From the NCBI GenBank assembly GCA_038373885.1, contig JAWZYV010013157.1, positions 62,001-126,000 on the forward strand: a stretch of DNA of 64,000 nt. Direction: 5' to 3'. The position numbers and the translations under genes are program-made. Below, one piece after another: positions 43,473-54,960 of this stretch. Origin of the DNA: Cheiracanthium punctorium. Lineage: Eukaryota > Arthropoda > Arachnida > Araneae > Cheiracanthiidae. The notes beneath the pieces were generated by a model. It was not told the origin of the DNA. It saw only the letters and a list, made by a program, of their open reading frames with translations, and ran no database searches. How positions within the stretch are numbered: position 1 is the first letter of the stretch; each line of letters opens with the position of its first letter.

Positions 43473-43729
43473 CCAGTGAACTGATATTTCGTTCACGTCG
43501 GCATTTTATGACGACATAATTTGCGGGCAGATGATCTGCGTCGACGCGTTTTCGTCGCATCTTTAGCAGGGTAATGGTGCATTCGACCATTTGAGCTCAT
43601 ATTGGGTATGTATATTAAAGACCACCGTCGCACGACGGATATTGATTTTGGTGTCTATGGGATTTAGTTTTTTAACTCTATCAGAAGACTAATGCAGAAG
43701 TAATTACACCCTATGTATAGAAATACGTA

Positions 43730-43870
43730 TGAGTACGCTAGCTCCTGAAGCCTAAAGGCAAGGTTTGACTCGGCCTTTCATCGGTTGAGTGGGGCGATAA
43801 AATGAGGCCCCAGCTTGCTTGGGAATGGACGATATCGATACGAGGCTATTTCAGATACGTATGGGTGGAA
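43730..43870 (+). mobile_element. SINE fragment with shared central-domain motif
   Basis: AAGGTTTGACTCGGCCTTTC then ATC, GGGGCGATAAAATGAGGCCC and a following CGATATCG resemble the B-box plus CTTTCATCC...GGGTCGATAAAATGAGTACC core shared by tRNA-derived SINEs of several invertebrate groups. The A-box region (GCTAGCTCCTGAAGCC) is weak, and the 3' boundary and tail are not defined. The assignment is from remembered motif similarity and is tentative. Confidence 0.45.
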
Positions 43871-44067
43871 AATATAAATTTAGACCAATCAGATTGAAGC
43901 ATTTAGGGTCAACAGACCTTGCCGTTGCAGTTAATTCGTCGAGGGTCACGTGTTGGTTGAAAAGTGAAGTCACAACGATAAATTCCATTCAACGCTGGGG
44001 GCTTCGTGTCAGGCTGATCACCTGACAGAGGCATTTTGTTTCATTCTATGCTCAAAGGGAGGAAGAA

Positions 44068-44320
44068 ATTCTGTACCTCAGAACCAGATTAACGTAAGTC
44101 ACACTAGACTAACTTTTCAGGAGGGCACCAAAACTGTAAGAAATGAACTGTAGGTCTGGTTGCAGAGCTAATAATTGAATCAGTCAACAAAAAGTTATTG
44201 ACATTATGTTTCAAATTTGAGTTTACTTAACCCATTGATAGGTATTTCGTTTAGAGTCAACGCTTTAACCTGAAAATTGTTATATGAACTTAACGTTCGT
44301 CTGGTTCTGAGGTACAGAAT
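44068..44320. mobile_element. 253-bp MITE, ATTCTGTACCTCAGAACC ends
   Basis: ATTCTGTACCTCAGAACCAG plus A is present at the left and, as exact complement, at the right (44,300-44,320), a 21-bp perfect terminal inverted repeat. Weaker pairing continues inward through AACGT.AGT. The interior is non-coding. No target duplication was obvious, so the superfamily is unassigned. Confidence 0.82.
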
Positions 44321-44677
44321 TATACATCGCAGTGCACCATTTTCTCGATTCACGGCTTTTAAAGAGTTTTAAAATTCTCAAATTCCGCTAGATTATCATT
44401 GCATGAGCTGGGGATATTTTAGTTATGGAATGACCCTTCCTTACGGACTGAACAGACTACGGCTGACCAAAAATAAGCGTATTATTACTTAATAATGACA
44501 GAGTAATATTGGACTCAATACAGCCTTCTAGATATCGGGTTGATTCACTATTTTCCAGCTTTTAAACAGTGACGATTTTTCCAGCTGTTCATTCGTTGTG
44601 GTAGAATTTTCCCGAAGGCTTGGGGGGGGGATTCACTACAATAGGGGACTACTAGAGTCGTGTTTTTTCGTATGTCG

Positions 44678-44701
44678 TTTTTTTTTTTTTTTTTTTTTTT
44701 T
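44678..44701. repeat. poly-T tract
   Basis: An uninterrupted T-run of about 24 directly precedes the hairpin repeat at 44,717. Together they may represent a retroposon inserted on the minus strand, with the T-run as its tail, but no head was identified. Confidence 0.6.
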
Positions 44702-44716
44702 GCAGGGCCCTCTGCA

Positions 44717-44800
44717 GGTTAGCTGGGTGGGGCTGAAAAGGCCCACCCAGCTAACCGGAAAAATATGTATTACCGTCGTAATTTGCATGCTGGTATAATG
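44717..44800. repeat. hairpin plus dispersed repeat shared with 7.75 kb
   Basis: GGTTAGCTGGGTGGG pairs perfectly with CCCACCCAGCTAACC around a 10-base loop (44,717-44,756). The following CCGGAAAAATATGTATTACC matches the 7,752-7,802 fragment. The right half of the hairpin is the start of the shared repeat, so the left half may be a second, inverted copy of that end. Confidence 0.65.
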
Positions 44801-45790
44801 TAGAAGTGGGTCCACATTAACCCTCTGAACGTATTGGGAACGGGCAAATAATAAGAAGTTATTTTCAAGGTTCAATTTTAAAGAAGCTTTGAAATGATAA
44901 AGATGAAAGAAATTTTAGTAGGAGGATTCGTAATTAGAGAAAAAAAAGCAATTAATGTTATTATAAGCTTTGAAATTAAAATATATTTTATGATACCTGT
45001 GTGTTGTTAATAATATAAATTGTAGGTGCATTACAGGGAAAACTGGAACTGAGAGAACGGAATTTTACGTCGCAGCAGCTTGAAGCGTTAAAATAGAGTA
45101 TCTTTCTGAGACACTACCCCTGACTTTTAACTTCAAATATAACATGGGGATATAAGAGGCAACTTTCAAGTTTATCCATGAATACATAATTTTCTAGATA
45201 TCCTACCATTACTCATTTAGGGGTGGCTGAAGTCCCATCAGCCACCCTCTGGCTAAACCCCTGTTTAAAATATTTTCATTCCCTCCCTTTTTTTTCCACT
45301 TTTCAGTTTTAAATGCTTCAGTTTCGTTAAAAGAACACCTTGTTACACCGAGAACTTCCTTTGCTTTCGTCATTTTTATGGTGTATGAATTTAATTAAAC
45401 TCTACTGTTTTTGAATGTTTTTTAACCACGTCTCATACACTGGATAATATTAAATAACAGGCAAATGAGTAAGGAAGCTTATTATCATCATTATTATTTA
45501 TAAATTCAAAGCACCGATACGAATTGACTGAGAAATTCACGAATTTGAATGAAAACAGTCACCCTTTCTTCTTCTCTCTACGGCAGTCTAAATATATTTT
45601 ATTTTCTGTGACGCAAACATTCTTTTTTATGCTATTGGCTTTAAATAGAAAAGTTTGAAAAAAACTCAACAATCACACTCACTGTAGCAAAATACAACAA
45701 ACGCGTCAAATGATTGAGGTTAGAGGAGGCCTAATTTATTTACTTATTTTTGGAGTATTATTTCAAATAAGACGTTGAAAACCCCATTAT
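44800..45790. other. AT-rich DNA, no feature seen
   Basis: AT-rich, with a local GGGGTGGCTGA / CAGCCACCCTC inverted pair near 45,221-45,248 and no open frame of note. Nothing resembling a gene or RNA was seen. Confidence 0.45.
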
Positions 45791-45796
45791 AGGTAG

Positions 45797-46250
45797 TATA
45801 GTGATCGTTAAATTCCCCACGGTGTGAAAACAACAAAATAGAATTTTTAACTAATTTCAAAAAGGAGGTTGTCAGTTTTTCGAAATGTCCTTTTTTAAAA
45901 AATGCACGTATGTTCGAACATACATTAAACAAAAAAGAAAAAAAATAAGGAAGAAGACATTGAAATCGTCGAATCACCAGAAGCAGCGATCCATTTTTAT
46001 GATTGTTCTTAGTAGAAAGAAAACTTATTTAAATTTTGTTAAATGTATTTATGTGATCTATTTTTGTTTAAGAGTTCCAGTGAAATTCCCTACGGAATGA
46101 AACAATAAAACACAGTTTTTAACTGGTTTCGAAAAAGAGGACTTTATATCAATGCATTGAAATTCGTTTTAAATGCATGTATGTTTAGCAATGCATGTAG
46201 AAGAAGAAAAAAAAGAAGGCAATGAAGCCACAGAATATCTATCCAAAAGG
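45797..46250. repeat. two diverged tandem copies, about 275 bp apart
   Basis: AAATTCCCCACGGTGTGAAA, GAATTTTTAACTAATTTCAA, TTTTAAAAAATGCACGTATG and the A-rich AGAAAAAAAATAAGGAAGAA block (45,809-45,960) recur in order as AAATTCCCTACGGAATGAAA, CAGTTTTTAACTGGTTTCGA, TTTTAAATGCATGTATG and AGAAGAAAAAAAAGAAGGC (46,082-46,222). The copies are old and non-coding. Confidence 0.6.
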
Positions 46251-46469
46251 GCGTTTGTTCAGGGCAGTTCCATGTAAACAGGGTCAAGTTTGGATGATAG
46301 GATCAATGACAAACTCACGAATTTTTTTTTCGATTCTTAATAAACACGTAAACTTTTTTGGTCTAAGTGTGGCCACTTGACCAATTATTCGCCCGGAATA
46401 CAGGTCTCTTCATTATGGAGACAGCTAATAGGTTGACTAGTATTGCCTCCTATACAAATAAACTTGAAG

Positions 46470-46620
46470 TCCGTGGTAGATGAGTGGTTAAGGCATTGGA
46501 CTTGTAACGTGGAGGTTGCGGGCTTGAATCGGACGTGCACTAAGAACCACCTTGTACATGGGGTGTCTATGAATATTAGACACCCCATGTACACGGTGGT
46601 ACATGGCAAGAAACAGGATT
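46470..46620 (+). mobile_element. tRNA-derived SINE head followed by a 24-bp hairpin
   Basis: GTAGATGAGTGGTTAAGGCA, TTGGACTTGTAACGTGGAGG and TTGCGGGCTTGAATCGGACG form a tRNA-like unit: an A-box with GTGGTTAAGGC, an anticodon-like arm, and the B-box GGCTTGAATC. Acceptor pairing is lost, so it is not a functional tRNA gene. Immediately downstream, 46,546-46,600 is a hairpin with a 24-bp stem (one mismatch) and loop TGAATAT. A short GGTGGTACATGGCAAG follows. It is most simply a SINE distinct from the family in the array. Confidence 0.65.
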
Positions 46621-47014
46621 TCAGAATCCGTGGTTCCGAAAGTCCTTGTTGCTAGCAGTTTCCGAGAGGTGCAAATATTCAGAAGTACTTTCTTCTGAGG
46701 AGTATCGAAATTAAGGCGGAAAGCTCTCCAGAAAAACAAACAATCACATAAACCGCCAAATGTCTTAGTAGGCACTGGGATATTTGAGTCATCGTGATTT
46801 CGGTATGGTGAAACAAATGTGGTACTGGAATTTTAGGAAGACAATGAAAATTCTCAACGGCTTTCAATAAGGGTTGTGCCCTGCGGCAAGATTTTGTTTA
46901 TTAACTTTTTACCGGAAGTATTATTAATTATTTTCGTGGAAATCTGGCCACTCTTCGTTTTCTGAAAGGAATTAGGTGCGGCTTCGCTCCCATTTTCATA
47001 AGAATTTGTGAATG
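46620..47014. other. no feature seen
   Basis: Mixed-composition non-coding sequence between the SINE and the pogo-like element. It contains only frames of about 60 codons and no recognised repeat. Confidence 0.45.
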
Positions 47015-48291
47015 CAGTCAAACCTCGTTAGTAAGTCACCTGGATACGACGTCACTCTTCATATCACGTCATCTTTCAGAAGTCTCGATCTTTTGAGCGC
47101 GCCTTTTCGCATAGTGTAACCCTTCTCAATGCATCGCTATTTTTTCAGTCGCTCCGTTCAAACACGTCCCTTTTAAGAGTACTATATACAAATCCCTGTC
47201 CCCATGACTTTGTCAAGGTTATCCACCCAAAAACTTTCAATATTTTCCCTTGCAAGAGATTGCTTGCCTTACTAACCCATTTTAGGAATTGTTACAGGAG
47301 TATTCTTCGTTTAGAGCAGCGATTTCCCAACGGGGTTCAGGTGGAACCCTTGGGGTACCATGAAGGGGGTCTATAGTGTTCCAAGGGTTTATTGGGGGTC
47401 GATGATAAACTTTTCTGTTTTAAAAATTTTTAGTTAATTTTTAAGGAATTGATAGATAATAATATCCGTTTTACTATTTATAAATATAATACAGATTTGC
47501 ATTAGCTGTTTAATTCACGTATCTAAAGCCGAGGCTGGTTTGCAAATTTTGATCGAAGTTGTACAATATGACACGCTGGGAAAATAGCAGTAATGCATTT
47601 TTACGCCTTGCAGTTTACGGCTTCAGTTTTTAACATTAATGTGATCAAGATGTCTTTCATTAATAAATCGGCGATGCTGAACATTTTTGTAATTTCATTT
47701 TTTTCTAGTGTCTCGAACCGTTCTTAAGATAAGAACGTTCACTCCAAATATAGCCAACCTGGTGGCACTGCAAGCGTCCCCCAACCCTCCCCCCCGTAAC
47801 GCATAGCAACGTTACTATACTTAGACCCAATTTCTATGACTATAGCTCTTACCATTCGGAAATGATTGGGGTAAAAACGGACTTTAGCGGGCACACTGTA
47901 TATGTTAAAATTACATTAAATTCTGTAAAAGATATGAAATAGTTTTTTTTTATTATTCAAGTATCCTTCAACTTCATGCATTTTGGATCTTTTAGGTATT
48001 AAAAGAATTAGGGGGTCTATTGAAAAAAAATCTTTCAAGGTGGTCTAAGGGGTTTAGAGTGTTCCGTTCGACGACAGGTTCAATGTGACGGATTGTAAAA
48101 TAAATAATAATGAATACGTAGCGTCTTTACTTATCATTTCCTTGATCTGCCATACATTTCATCCATTTAAATTGGTATTTCCCGCATTTATAATGTAAGC
48201 CAATCACAGGCAGACTTATGTAAACATTTATTACTTTGTTTTGCATTGAATAAACTCCGCTGAGTAATGACGTACTAACGAGGTTTGGCTG
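47015..48291. mobile_element. pogo-like non-autonomous element, 1.28 kb
   Basis: CAGTCAAACCTCGTTAGTAA plus GTCA at the left matches the complement of the right end, CAGCCAAACCTCGTTAGTAC plus GTCA. CAGT..AACCTCG is the typical start of pogo/Tigger-like Tc1/mariner elements. TA follows the right end (48,292-48,293), while the left flank reads TG, presumably a decayed TA. No transposase is recognisable. A hAT-like terminus (CAGCGATTTCCCAACGGGGT, 47,318) suggests a nested element whose other end I could not locate. Confidence 0.72.
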
Positions 48292-48299
48292 TATAAAAA

Positions 48300-48480
48300 T
48301 TTCTTGCTTGTCGTAGAGCATATGTGGGCAATCTGTGGCCCGCCACGGCTTTTGATCCGGGCTAAGGAACACATCAAAACCCGTATTAGAACCTAAATAA
48401 ACCATTCAAAATTCCCACATAAATCTCAATTATACGGCCCGCGACTTCGCGAACATCTTATAGTTTGGCCAACAACTTTT
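48300..48480. mobile_element. hAT-like terminal sequence (TGTGGCCCGC type)
   Basis: TGTGGGCAATCTGTGGCCCG, then CTTTTGATCCGGGCTA, and on the far side ATACGGCCCGCGACTTCG are like the GGGCAACCTGTGGCCCGC-type subterminal sequences of several animal hAT elements. Ends and target duplication were not resolved. Confidence 0.4.
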
Positions 48481-49990
48481 GAAATGTTGTCCATACCTGC
48501 CGTACAGAGAAGGAAACAGAAACACTGGGACACAGTGTTGGTCTCTTAAAAATTTAGTGAAGGAAGGGGGTCCGGCCTTTTTGCGATTTAAACACATCAC
48601 CAGACAGGACGCCCGCTTGCAGCATTGCAACATGCATACCAGCATAACGACCGTGTTTGCACGTCACGCCGTCGGGATCCACTTCTCGTGAGCATACATA
48701 GTACGATGCTCGGCAAAGAGAGAGCATCCAGATAGTTTAATTAGCTTGATATCATTATTGGATACTGGTTCTATGTGCCTTTTGATAGGCAAAACTGACC
48801 AATGGGTTTGCTCCTTCTGACGTCACTCTCCTTTATTTATTAGTTAACATGGAACAAAAACAAATACTTTATTCAAACAAAATATTAACAAAAATTTTAT
48901 TCAGTTTTTAAAATATTTTTCTTTATATTACTATATGTTTCAAAGTTAATTTTTTAAATAATATATGTACAATTTTATTATTCATTATGTTTTTAATATA
49001 GTAACTAAATTTTTTTAAATACTTCTTAAAAACGTTTAAATTTTAATAGTTTTTTAAGTACATCTTTTTTTTTCTTTTAAAGACTGAACGTATGTACAGT
49101 ACTCGGAAGCTCTTGGCGAAGACTTGACGTAAGATGTTAAACTAAAACGGCGGAATTTGTCACCCTTTAGATATTTTATCACACAAAGCAATTATCGCAT
49201 TCAGTGTTCTTTTTCCCCGGGGGGGGGGGGTTATTATTTTTAAAGAAAACGCATTTAAAGGAAAATACGTTAAACTGCCCAAAAATATAATGTACAAAAA
49301 CTGTTTATTTTTATTATTTTTTTGGGTTACAAAACTTTCAGCATATGCTTTGTTAACATTTGCGCACCGTTAACTAAACATATGGCTGGGTATATGCTAA
49401 ATTAACAGTGGTTAGACCCTGCAATTGCATGCATCTAACCATTCATTTAAATTTGGAAACTATCTTTGACATAGTACCTATGACTTGCAATTATAAAAAT
49501 AGACAATTATTGCTTATTACTATTTTCCCGATAAGTAATTACATGTAATTTTCGTAAATAATGCCTGTACAAATTTTATCACTTCCTAAATCAATTTATT
49601 TTTATTTATTTATTTTTTTTTCAAAATCAGTTCCAAATAAAAATATATTAATGTACAATTTTAATGAAGTACATAACATCCATTCTACATTACTGTTAAG
49701 AATTTTGCGCGATTTAAGATATCATTTTAAACATGTGCGCATAAATGTAACAAAAATATTGCTTTTTTCTCAAATAATAATAGAGCAATTTAGATTTCTT
49801 TTAATGATAACAATAGGATCGTCCACAACATGGAATATAATTTTTATGTTAAAACAGAATTTTAAATATATTTTGCAGGAAAATCCTTAAAAAATCTAAA
49901 TATTGTACTACGAGGTTTTTTCCTAAAATTATCAAAACATTTCTGATTTTGTAAGTCGTTTCAGGAAAGACATTATTTTCCTTTCATCAA
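48480..49990. other. mostly very AT-rich DNA, no gene recognised
   Basis: The first 300 bases have mixed composition; the remainder is very AT-rich with a G-run (49,219-49,230). A 109-codon frame (49,561-49,890) is dominated by I, F, L and N, as expected of AT-rich chance translation. I found no domain in it and do not call it a gene. Confidence 0.5.
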
Positions 49991-50029
49991 TTTTTACAAA
50001 CTTAATAACTATAAAGTTCAAGTTACAAA

Positions 50030-51620
50030 AATAGCCATGGGAAAAGATTATAAATATACCAACATATTTACAAATGAGACTTCCGTAAATGAAAAAATTT
50101 TAGAAATAACACATACATAAATAATACATGCATTATTATAAATACTTGTAACACATAAAATGACAACATTTTTCTCATTGTTTTTCGAATTACATTTCAA
50201 AAATTTTTATAAGCATAGGCTAGCTACTTTAATAATTCATTTACAAAATAACACTTTATACCATCTTATAAATACAATATTCAATTTAAAAAAAGTAACA
50301 ATGAGAAAAGATTATAAATGTACCAACATACTATGAACAAATAGTACTTTCGTAAATGAAACAATTTTGGAAATAACATATACATAGTTAATATATGCTT
50401 GCTAATAATATCGTTAACACAAAAAATGACATTTGACATGTTTTTTCCACCACTGTGTTTCTCATTGTATAAAATTACACTTAATTTCTTTCCCACTGTA
50501 CTTCGTGTTACATATCAAACACATTTATGCATACATGCTGCTTTACCTATTAATTTACACATTATTTACGATATATTATTTTATACCAGCTTATCAATAC
50601 AATGTTCAAGTTATAAAAATACAGATTATAAATGTACAGATATATCTTGATGATACTTCCGTAAATGAAACAATTTTAGAAATAACATACATAATTAAAA
50701 TATGCATTATTATAAGTGTTCGAAATACATAAAATGTCATTTATCAATTTTTTCCAACAGTATTTCGAATTACATTTAAAAAATTATGCTTGCACCTGTA
50801 ATAACTTATTTGCACATTATATGTCATATAAAATTTATACCAACTTATCAATATAATGTTATAAAAATAACAATGAGAAACGATTATAAATGTACCAACA
50901 TATTTTGAACAAATGTCTGTTCTGCGAATGAAACAATATTAGAAATACTATATACATGATTAATATATGCATAAGTGATACTATTGACTTTATACCAACT
51001 CAATCAACATCAATATATATCAATAAACCCATAAAGTATAATGCAAAAGTAATACTATATACATATCTTTACCATATGTATAACATCTTTCTATATACAT
51101 ATTTTTATAACTTATTAATATAATGATCAAGTTATAAAAATAACAATGTGTTTCATTGCATTTTGAATAAATGGCAGTTCGTCATCAATAATTAACACAT
51201 GCGTAGTTATAAATATTGTAACGCATAAAATTACTTTTTTTTCAATATATTTCGAATTACATTTCAAATATTATATATGCTGCTTTAATAATATATATAT
51301 GCGTCTTAAAAAGCATTATTTATCCTATATAACTTTATACGAATTTAACAATATCCTGCTCAAGTTATAAAAAATAACAATGGAAAAAAGAATATAAATA
51401 TACCTAAATACTTTTGAATAAATGGTACTTTCATAAATGAAAAAAAAATTAGAAATAATATATACATAATTAATATATGCATAATTATAAATATTGTAAA
51501 AGATAAAATACTCTTTAAATGTTATTTTTCTCACTGTATTTCAAATTATATTTAAAATCTTTTATATATACATCTATGCCTGCTGCAATAACAATATATT
51601 TACACTAAAAAAATATGTAT
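50030..51620 (+). repeat. tandem array, about 260-bp AT-rich units, six copies
   Basis: The unit order is GATTATAAATGTACCAACAT, TTTGAACAAATG.TACTTC, CGTAAATGAAACAATTTTAG, AAATAACATATACATAATTA, ATATGCAT, then AACACATAAAATGACATTT, TTCGAATTACATTTCAAA and TTTATACCAACTTATCAATA. Starts fall near 50,046, 50,307, 50,624, 50,884, about 51,140 and 51,390. Copies are diverged, with indels of tens of bases; frames of 70-99 codons inside them are AT-rich chance frames. It is unrelated in sequence to the 9.5-36.5 kb array. Confidence 0.82.
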
Positions 51621-51859
51621 ATAGTACACATATATAAACAAATTTCATGCTCCCAGCAATATTTCAGTCTTAGAGGTTAAAGGATACATCTGGCGATAGC
51701 TAACGGACTCTCATATTTAACTCAAAAATGACAAAAATTCGAATCCTAAGATTAAATTATTCGCAGTCAAAACAAAATAAGAATCCTGTACAAAGCGAAT
51801 ATTAAACTATGACTATTCCTGTCTGCATTGTAAATTTCGTGTATGTACACATGTAACAA

Positions 51860-54800
51860 GCCGCTCTGAATTTGTTTGGGAAGCTTTCAGGCTGTGGTAA
51901 TTTTCCACGAATTTTCTCTTAATGAGCAAGAAAGCTTGGACAACTGTTTGTTACTAAGCGTTTCTGTACTGGAACATATTTCGTTAGGAAGCATTCACTG
52001 TTGTGGTCACTTTATGAAAAATTCAGTACACCACCATCGACTAGTCCTCGTGCGCAAAGCTCTTGAACAGATAAGCTTATAAAGGCATTTATATGAATTT
52101 CAGTTAGTACATTACCAGCAATCACTTCTTATGTAGAAGTCTCCAATTCCACAAAAAAGGCTTGGAAAAGTTCAGTAGATTAACATTTCTACATTGGAAG
52201 GCATTTTGTTCGACAGCCATGGTTCCTGTAGTCACTTTATACAAAGTTTAGTTGACAGACCACTAGGATTCTCTGTACATAGAAGGCTCTTGCTAGATGG
52301 GGAGGCTTGAAGAGATGCCTGTAGATGGACAGTTCTATCCCAGAACATAGTTAAACGCACTTCTTCCTTAAGCACACTTTAAATTAGTAGATCACTATCA
52401 ATGTATTCTTATACAGAAGTCCTTCATCGAACGTAAGTGTCCATAAGTAATTACACACTGGAACATACTTCATTAAGCAGATGACCATTGTCCTTATGTG
52501 GTCATTTCGTAAAAAATTCAGCTGGTTGACCATATTGTAAGGCAGACAGGCTCAGAAAAGTGTCTATATTTACAGGAACGTTCCTCGTTAAGTATCTTCC
52601 TTTCTTCAATACAAATTCTGATGGCAGGCCACTGTCAATAGATAGAAGTTTTTAGTTTTAGAGAAACGTTCCTAAAAGACGATAGATTCTATACTTTGAC
52701 GCACTTCGCTTGATAGCATTTTCATGTTTATTATATATAAATTTCTGCTGATATACCTTCAATAATGTCCATATGTACAAAGCCTCTGTTTGGCAGACAG
52801 ATTTCGAGGAATATCTTTAGCTAAACATACTTTACTAGAACGGACGTCGGACGGCAACCTTCTCCCTGGTGGCCATTTTATGGTAATTTCAGCCGGCAGA
52901 TCACTATGCAGAAAATCTGTAAGCAGAAGACTAGTTGTACAGGCATCCTTGGGAATTTTTTTGAAGTCTCTATGCTGGAATGTACATCGTCAGGAGGCCT
53001 TTCTTTTAGAATTCACTAAGAACCTGTCTTTATAATACACAAGGCTCTTCTTGACTAGAAAGGGTTGGGAACATGCCTGCAACGTACATCATAAAACAGC
53101 GTTTTGCGCACTAATTTCAAGTAGTACACAAATTAGCAGTCTTTGCCTACGTAGAATAAGTCTCTTTCTCGACTGAGTAGTGCCTATGATGGAGAGTACA
53201 TTGTTGCGTAACCCTCTTTGTTGTGGTCATTTTATACGAAATACAGTTTAATAGAGAGGGTCCTTATGTAGGAGGTTCTCATCGGACAGCCTGTCTTGGA
53301 ATGTAGTTTACGGGATAACAAGTCAGGCATACAGACATCCTTGTAAATTGTTTGAAGATAAAAGTCTCTGTGCTGGAATGTGCATCGTCAGGAAGCCTTT
53401 CTTCTTGCAGTCACTAGGATTCAGTCTTTATAATATACAAGGCTCCTCTTGACTAGGAAGGCTTGGAAACATACCTGCAACGTACTTCATAAAAAAGCGT
53501 TTTGTGCACTAATTTCAAGTAGTACACAGATTAGCAGTCGCTCATTACGTAGAAGTCTTTTGCTCAACTGAGTAATGCCTCTGATGGAGAGTACTTTATT
53601 GTGGAACCCTCTTTCTTCTCGTGGTCATTTTATACGAAATACAGTTTCTTAGAGAGGGTCCTTATGTACCACAATCTCATCGGACAGCCAGTCTTGGAAA
53701 AAACTTGTGGAGTGACCAGTCAGGCATCCAGACAGGCTGACCAGAGAGGCATCCTTGGGAAATTGTTTGAAGATAAAAGTCTCGATGCTGGAATGCACAT
53801 CATCAGGAGACCTTTCTTTTTGTGGTCCCTAGGATTCAGTCTTTAGAATATACAAGGCTTTTATTGTCTAGAAAGGCTTGGAAACATGACTGCAAAGTAC
53901 TTCATAAAACAGCGTTTTGTGAACTAATTTCAAGAAGTACATACATTAGCAGTCGTTCTTTACGTAGAAGGATCTTGCTCGACTGAGTAGTGCCCATGAT
54001 GGAGCGTACATTGTTGCGCAACCTTCTTTGTTGTGGTCATTTTATGCGAAATGCAGTTTAATAGAGAGTCCGTATGTAGGAGGCCTCATCGGACAGCCTA
54101 TCTTCGAAAAAAGTTTGTGGGATTACCAGTCAGGCATCCAGACATATTTGGGAAATTGTTTGAAGATAACAGTCTCTGTGCTGGAATGTACACCGTCAGG
54201 AGGCCTCTCATCTTGCGGTCACCGGGATTCAGTATTTATAACATACAAGGCTCCTCTTGACTAGGAAGGTTTGGAAACATGCCTGCAACGTACTTCATAA
54301 AAAAGCGTTTTGTGCACTAATTTCAAGTAGTACACACATTAGCAGTCGCTCATTATGTAGACGTCTTTTGCTCAACTGAGTAATGCCTCTGATGGAGCGT
54401 ACTTTATTGTGGAACCCTCTTTCGTCTCGTGGTCATTTTATACGAAATACAGTTTGTTAGAGAGGGTCCTTATGTACCACAATCTCATCGGACAGCCAGT
54501 CTTGGAAAAAAGCTTGTAGAATGACCAGTCAGGCATACAGACAGGCTGACTAGAGAGGTATCCTTGGGAAATTGTTTGAAGATAAAAGTCTCTAAGCTGG
54601 AATGTACACCATCAGGAGACCTTTCATCTTGTGGTCACTAGGATTCAGGCTTTACCTTTCAGACTCAACGCTCTTCTTCACTAGAAAAACTTGGAGACAT
54701 GTCTGTAACGTACTCCATAAAGGAGCGTTTTGTGCAGTCATTTCAAGTAGTACACACATTAACAGTCGTTCCCCCTATGTAGAATAAGTATGTTTCTCGA

Positions 54801-54960
54801 CTGAGTAGTGCCTATGATGGAGCGTACTTTGTTGCGCAACCCTCTTTCTCATTTCTCGTATTCATTTTATACGAAATACACTTTGTTAAAGAGGTTCCTT
54901 ATGTACGGCAATCTCATCGGAGAGCCAGTCTTAAAATAAATGGCGGCTGAATGAGTATGC
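51860..54960 (+). repeat. tandem array with about 400-bp units built of three related subunits
   Basis: In the clearer part, GTGGTCATTTTATACGAAAT recurs at 53,223, 53,621, 54,033, 54,429 and 54,859 (spacing 396-430 bp). Each unit contains three paralogous segments of about 133 bp, starting at GGAACCCTCTTTCTTCTCGT, GGAATGTACATCGTCAGGAG, and the TTCATAAAAAAGCGTTTTGT segment. All show TT.....GTGGTCA-like, AGAAGGCTCT and AGGCTTGGAAA-like phrases. The left part (51,860-53,100) holds single, more diverged subunits spaced about 110-370 bp. Open frames of 60-80 codons recur with a shared peptide (RRPFFLWSLGFSL) but are interrupted in every unit, so coding is unlikely. Confidence 0.82.

Noticed and set aside
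44598..44875. Frames through the poly-T tract (poly-F or poly-K peptides)
   Set aside because: They exist only because the homopolymer keeps the frame open.
46470..46542. Functional tRNA gene
   Set aside because: A- and B-box-like words are present but the acceptor stem does not pair and the T-arm is degraded, so a SINE head is the better reading.
49561..49890. 109-codon frame as a membrane protein gene
   Set aside because: Its hydrophobic composition follows from AT-rich sequence; no start context, domain, splice or codon-use support.
53601..54264. Repeated plus-strand frames sharing RRPFFLWSLGFSL-like peptides
   Set aside because: The shared peptide only reflects the repeated DNA. Every unit has stops or frame changes and no known repeat-protein signature was found.
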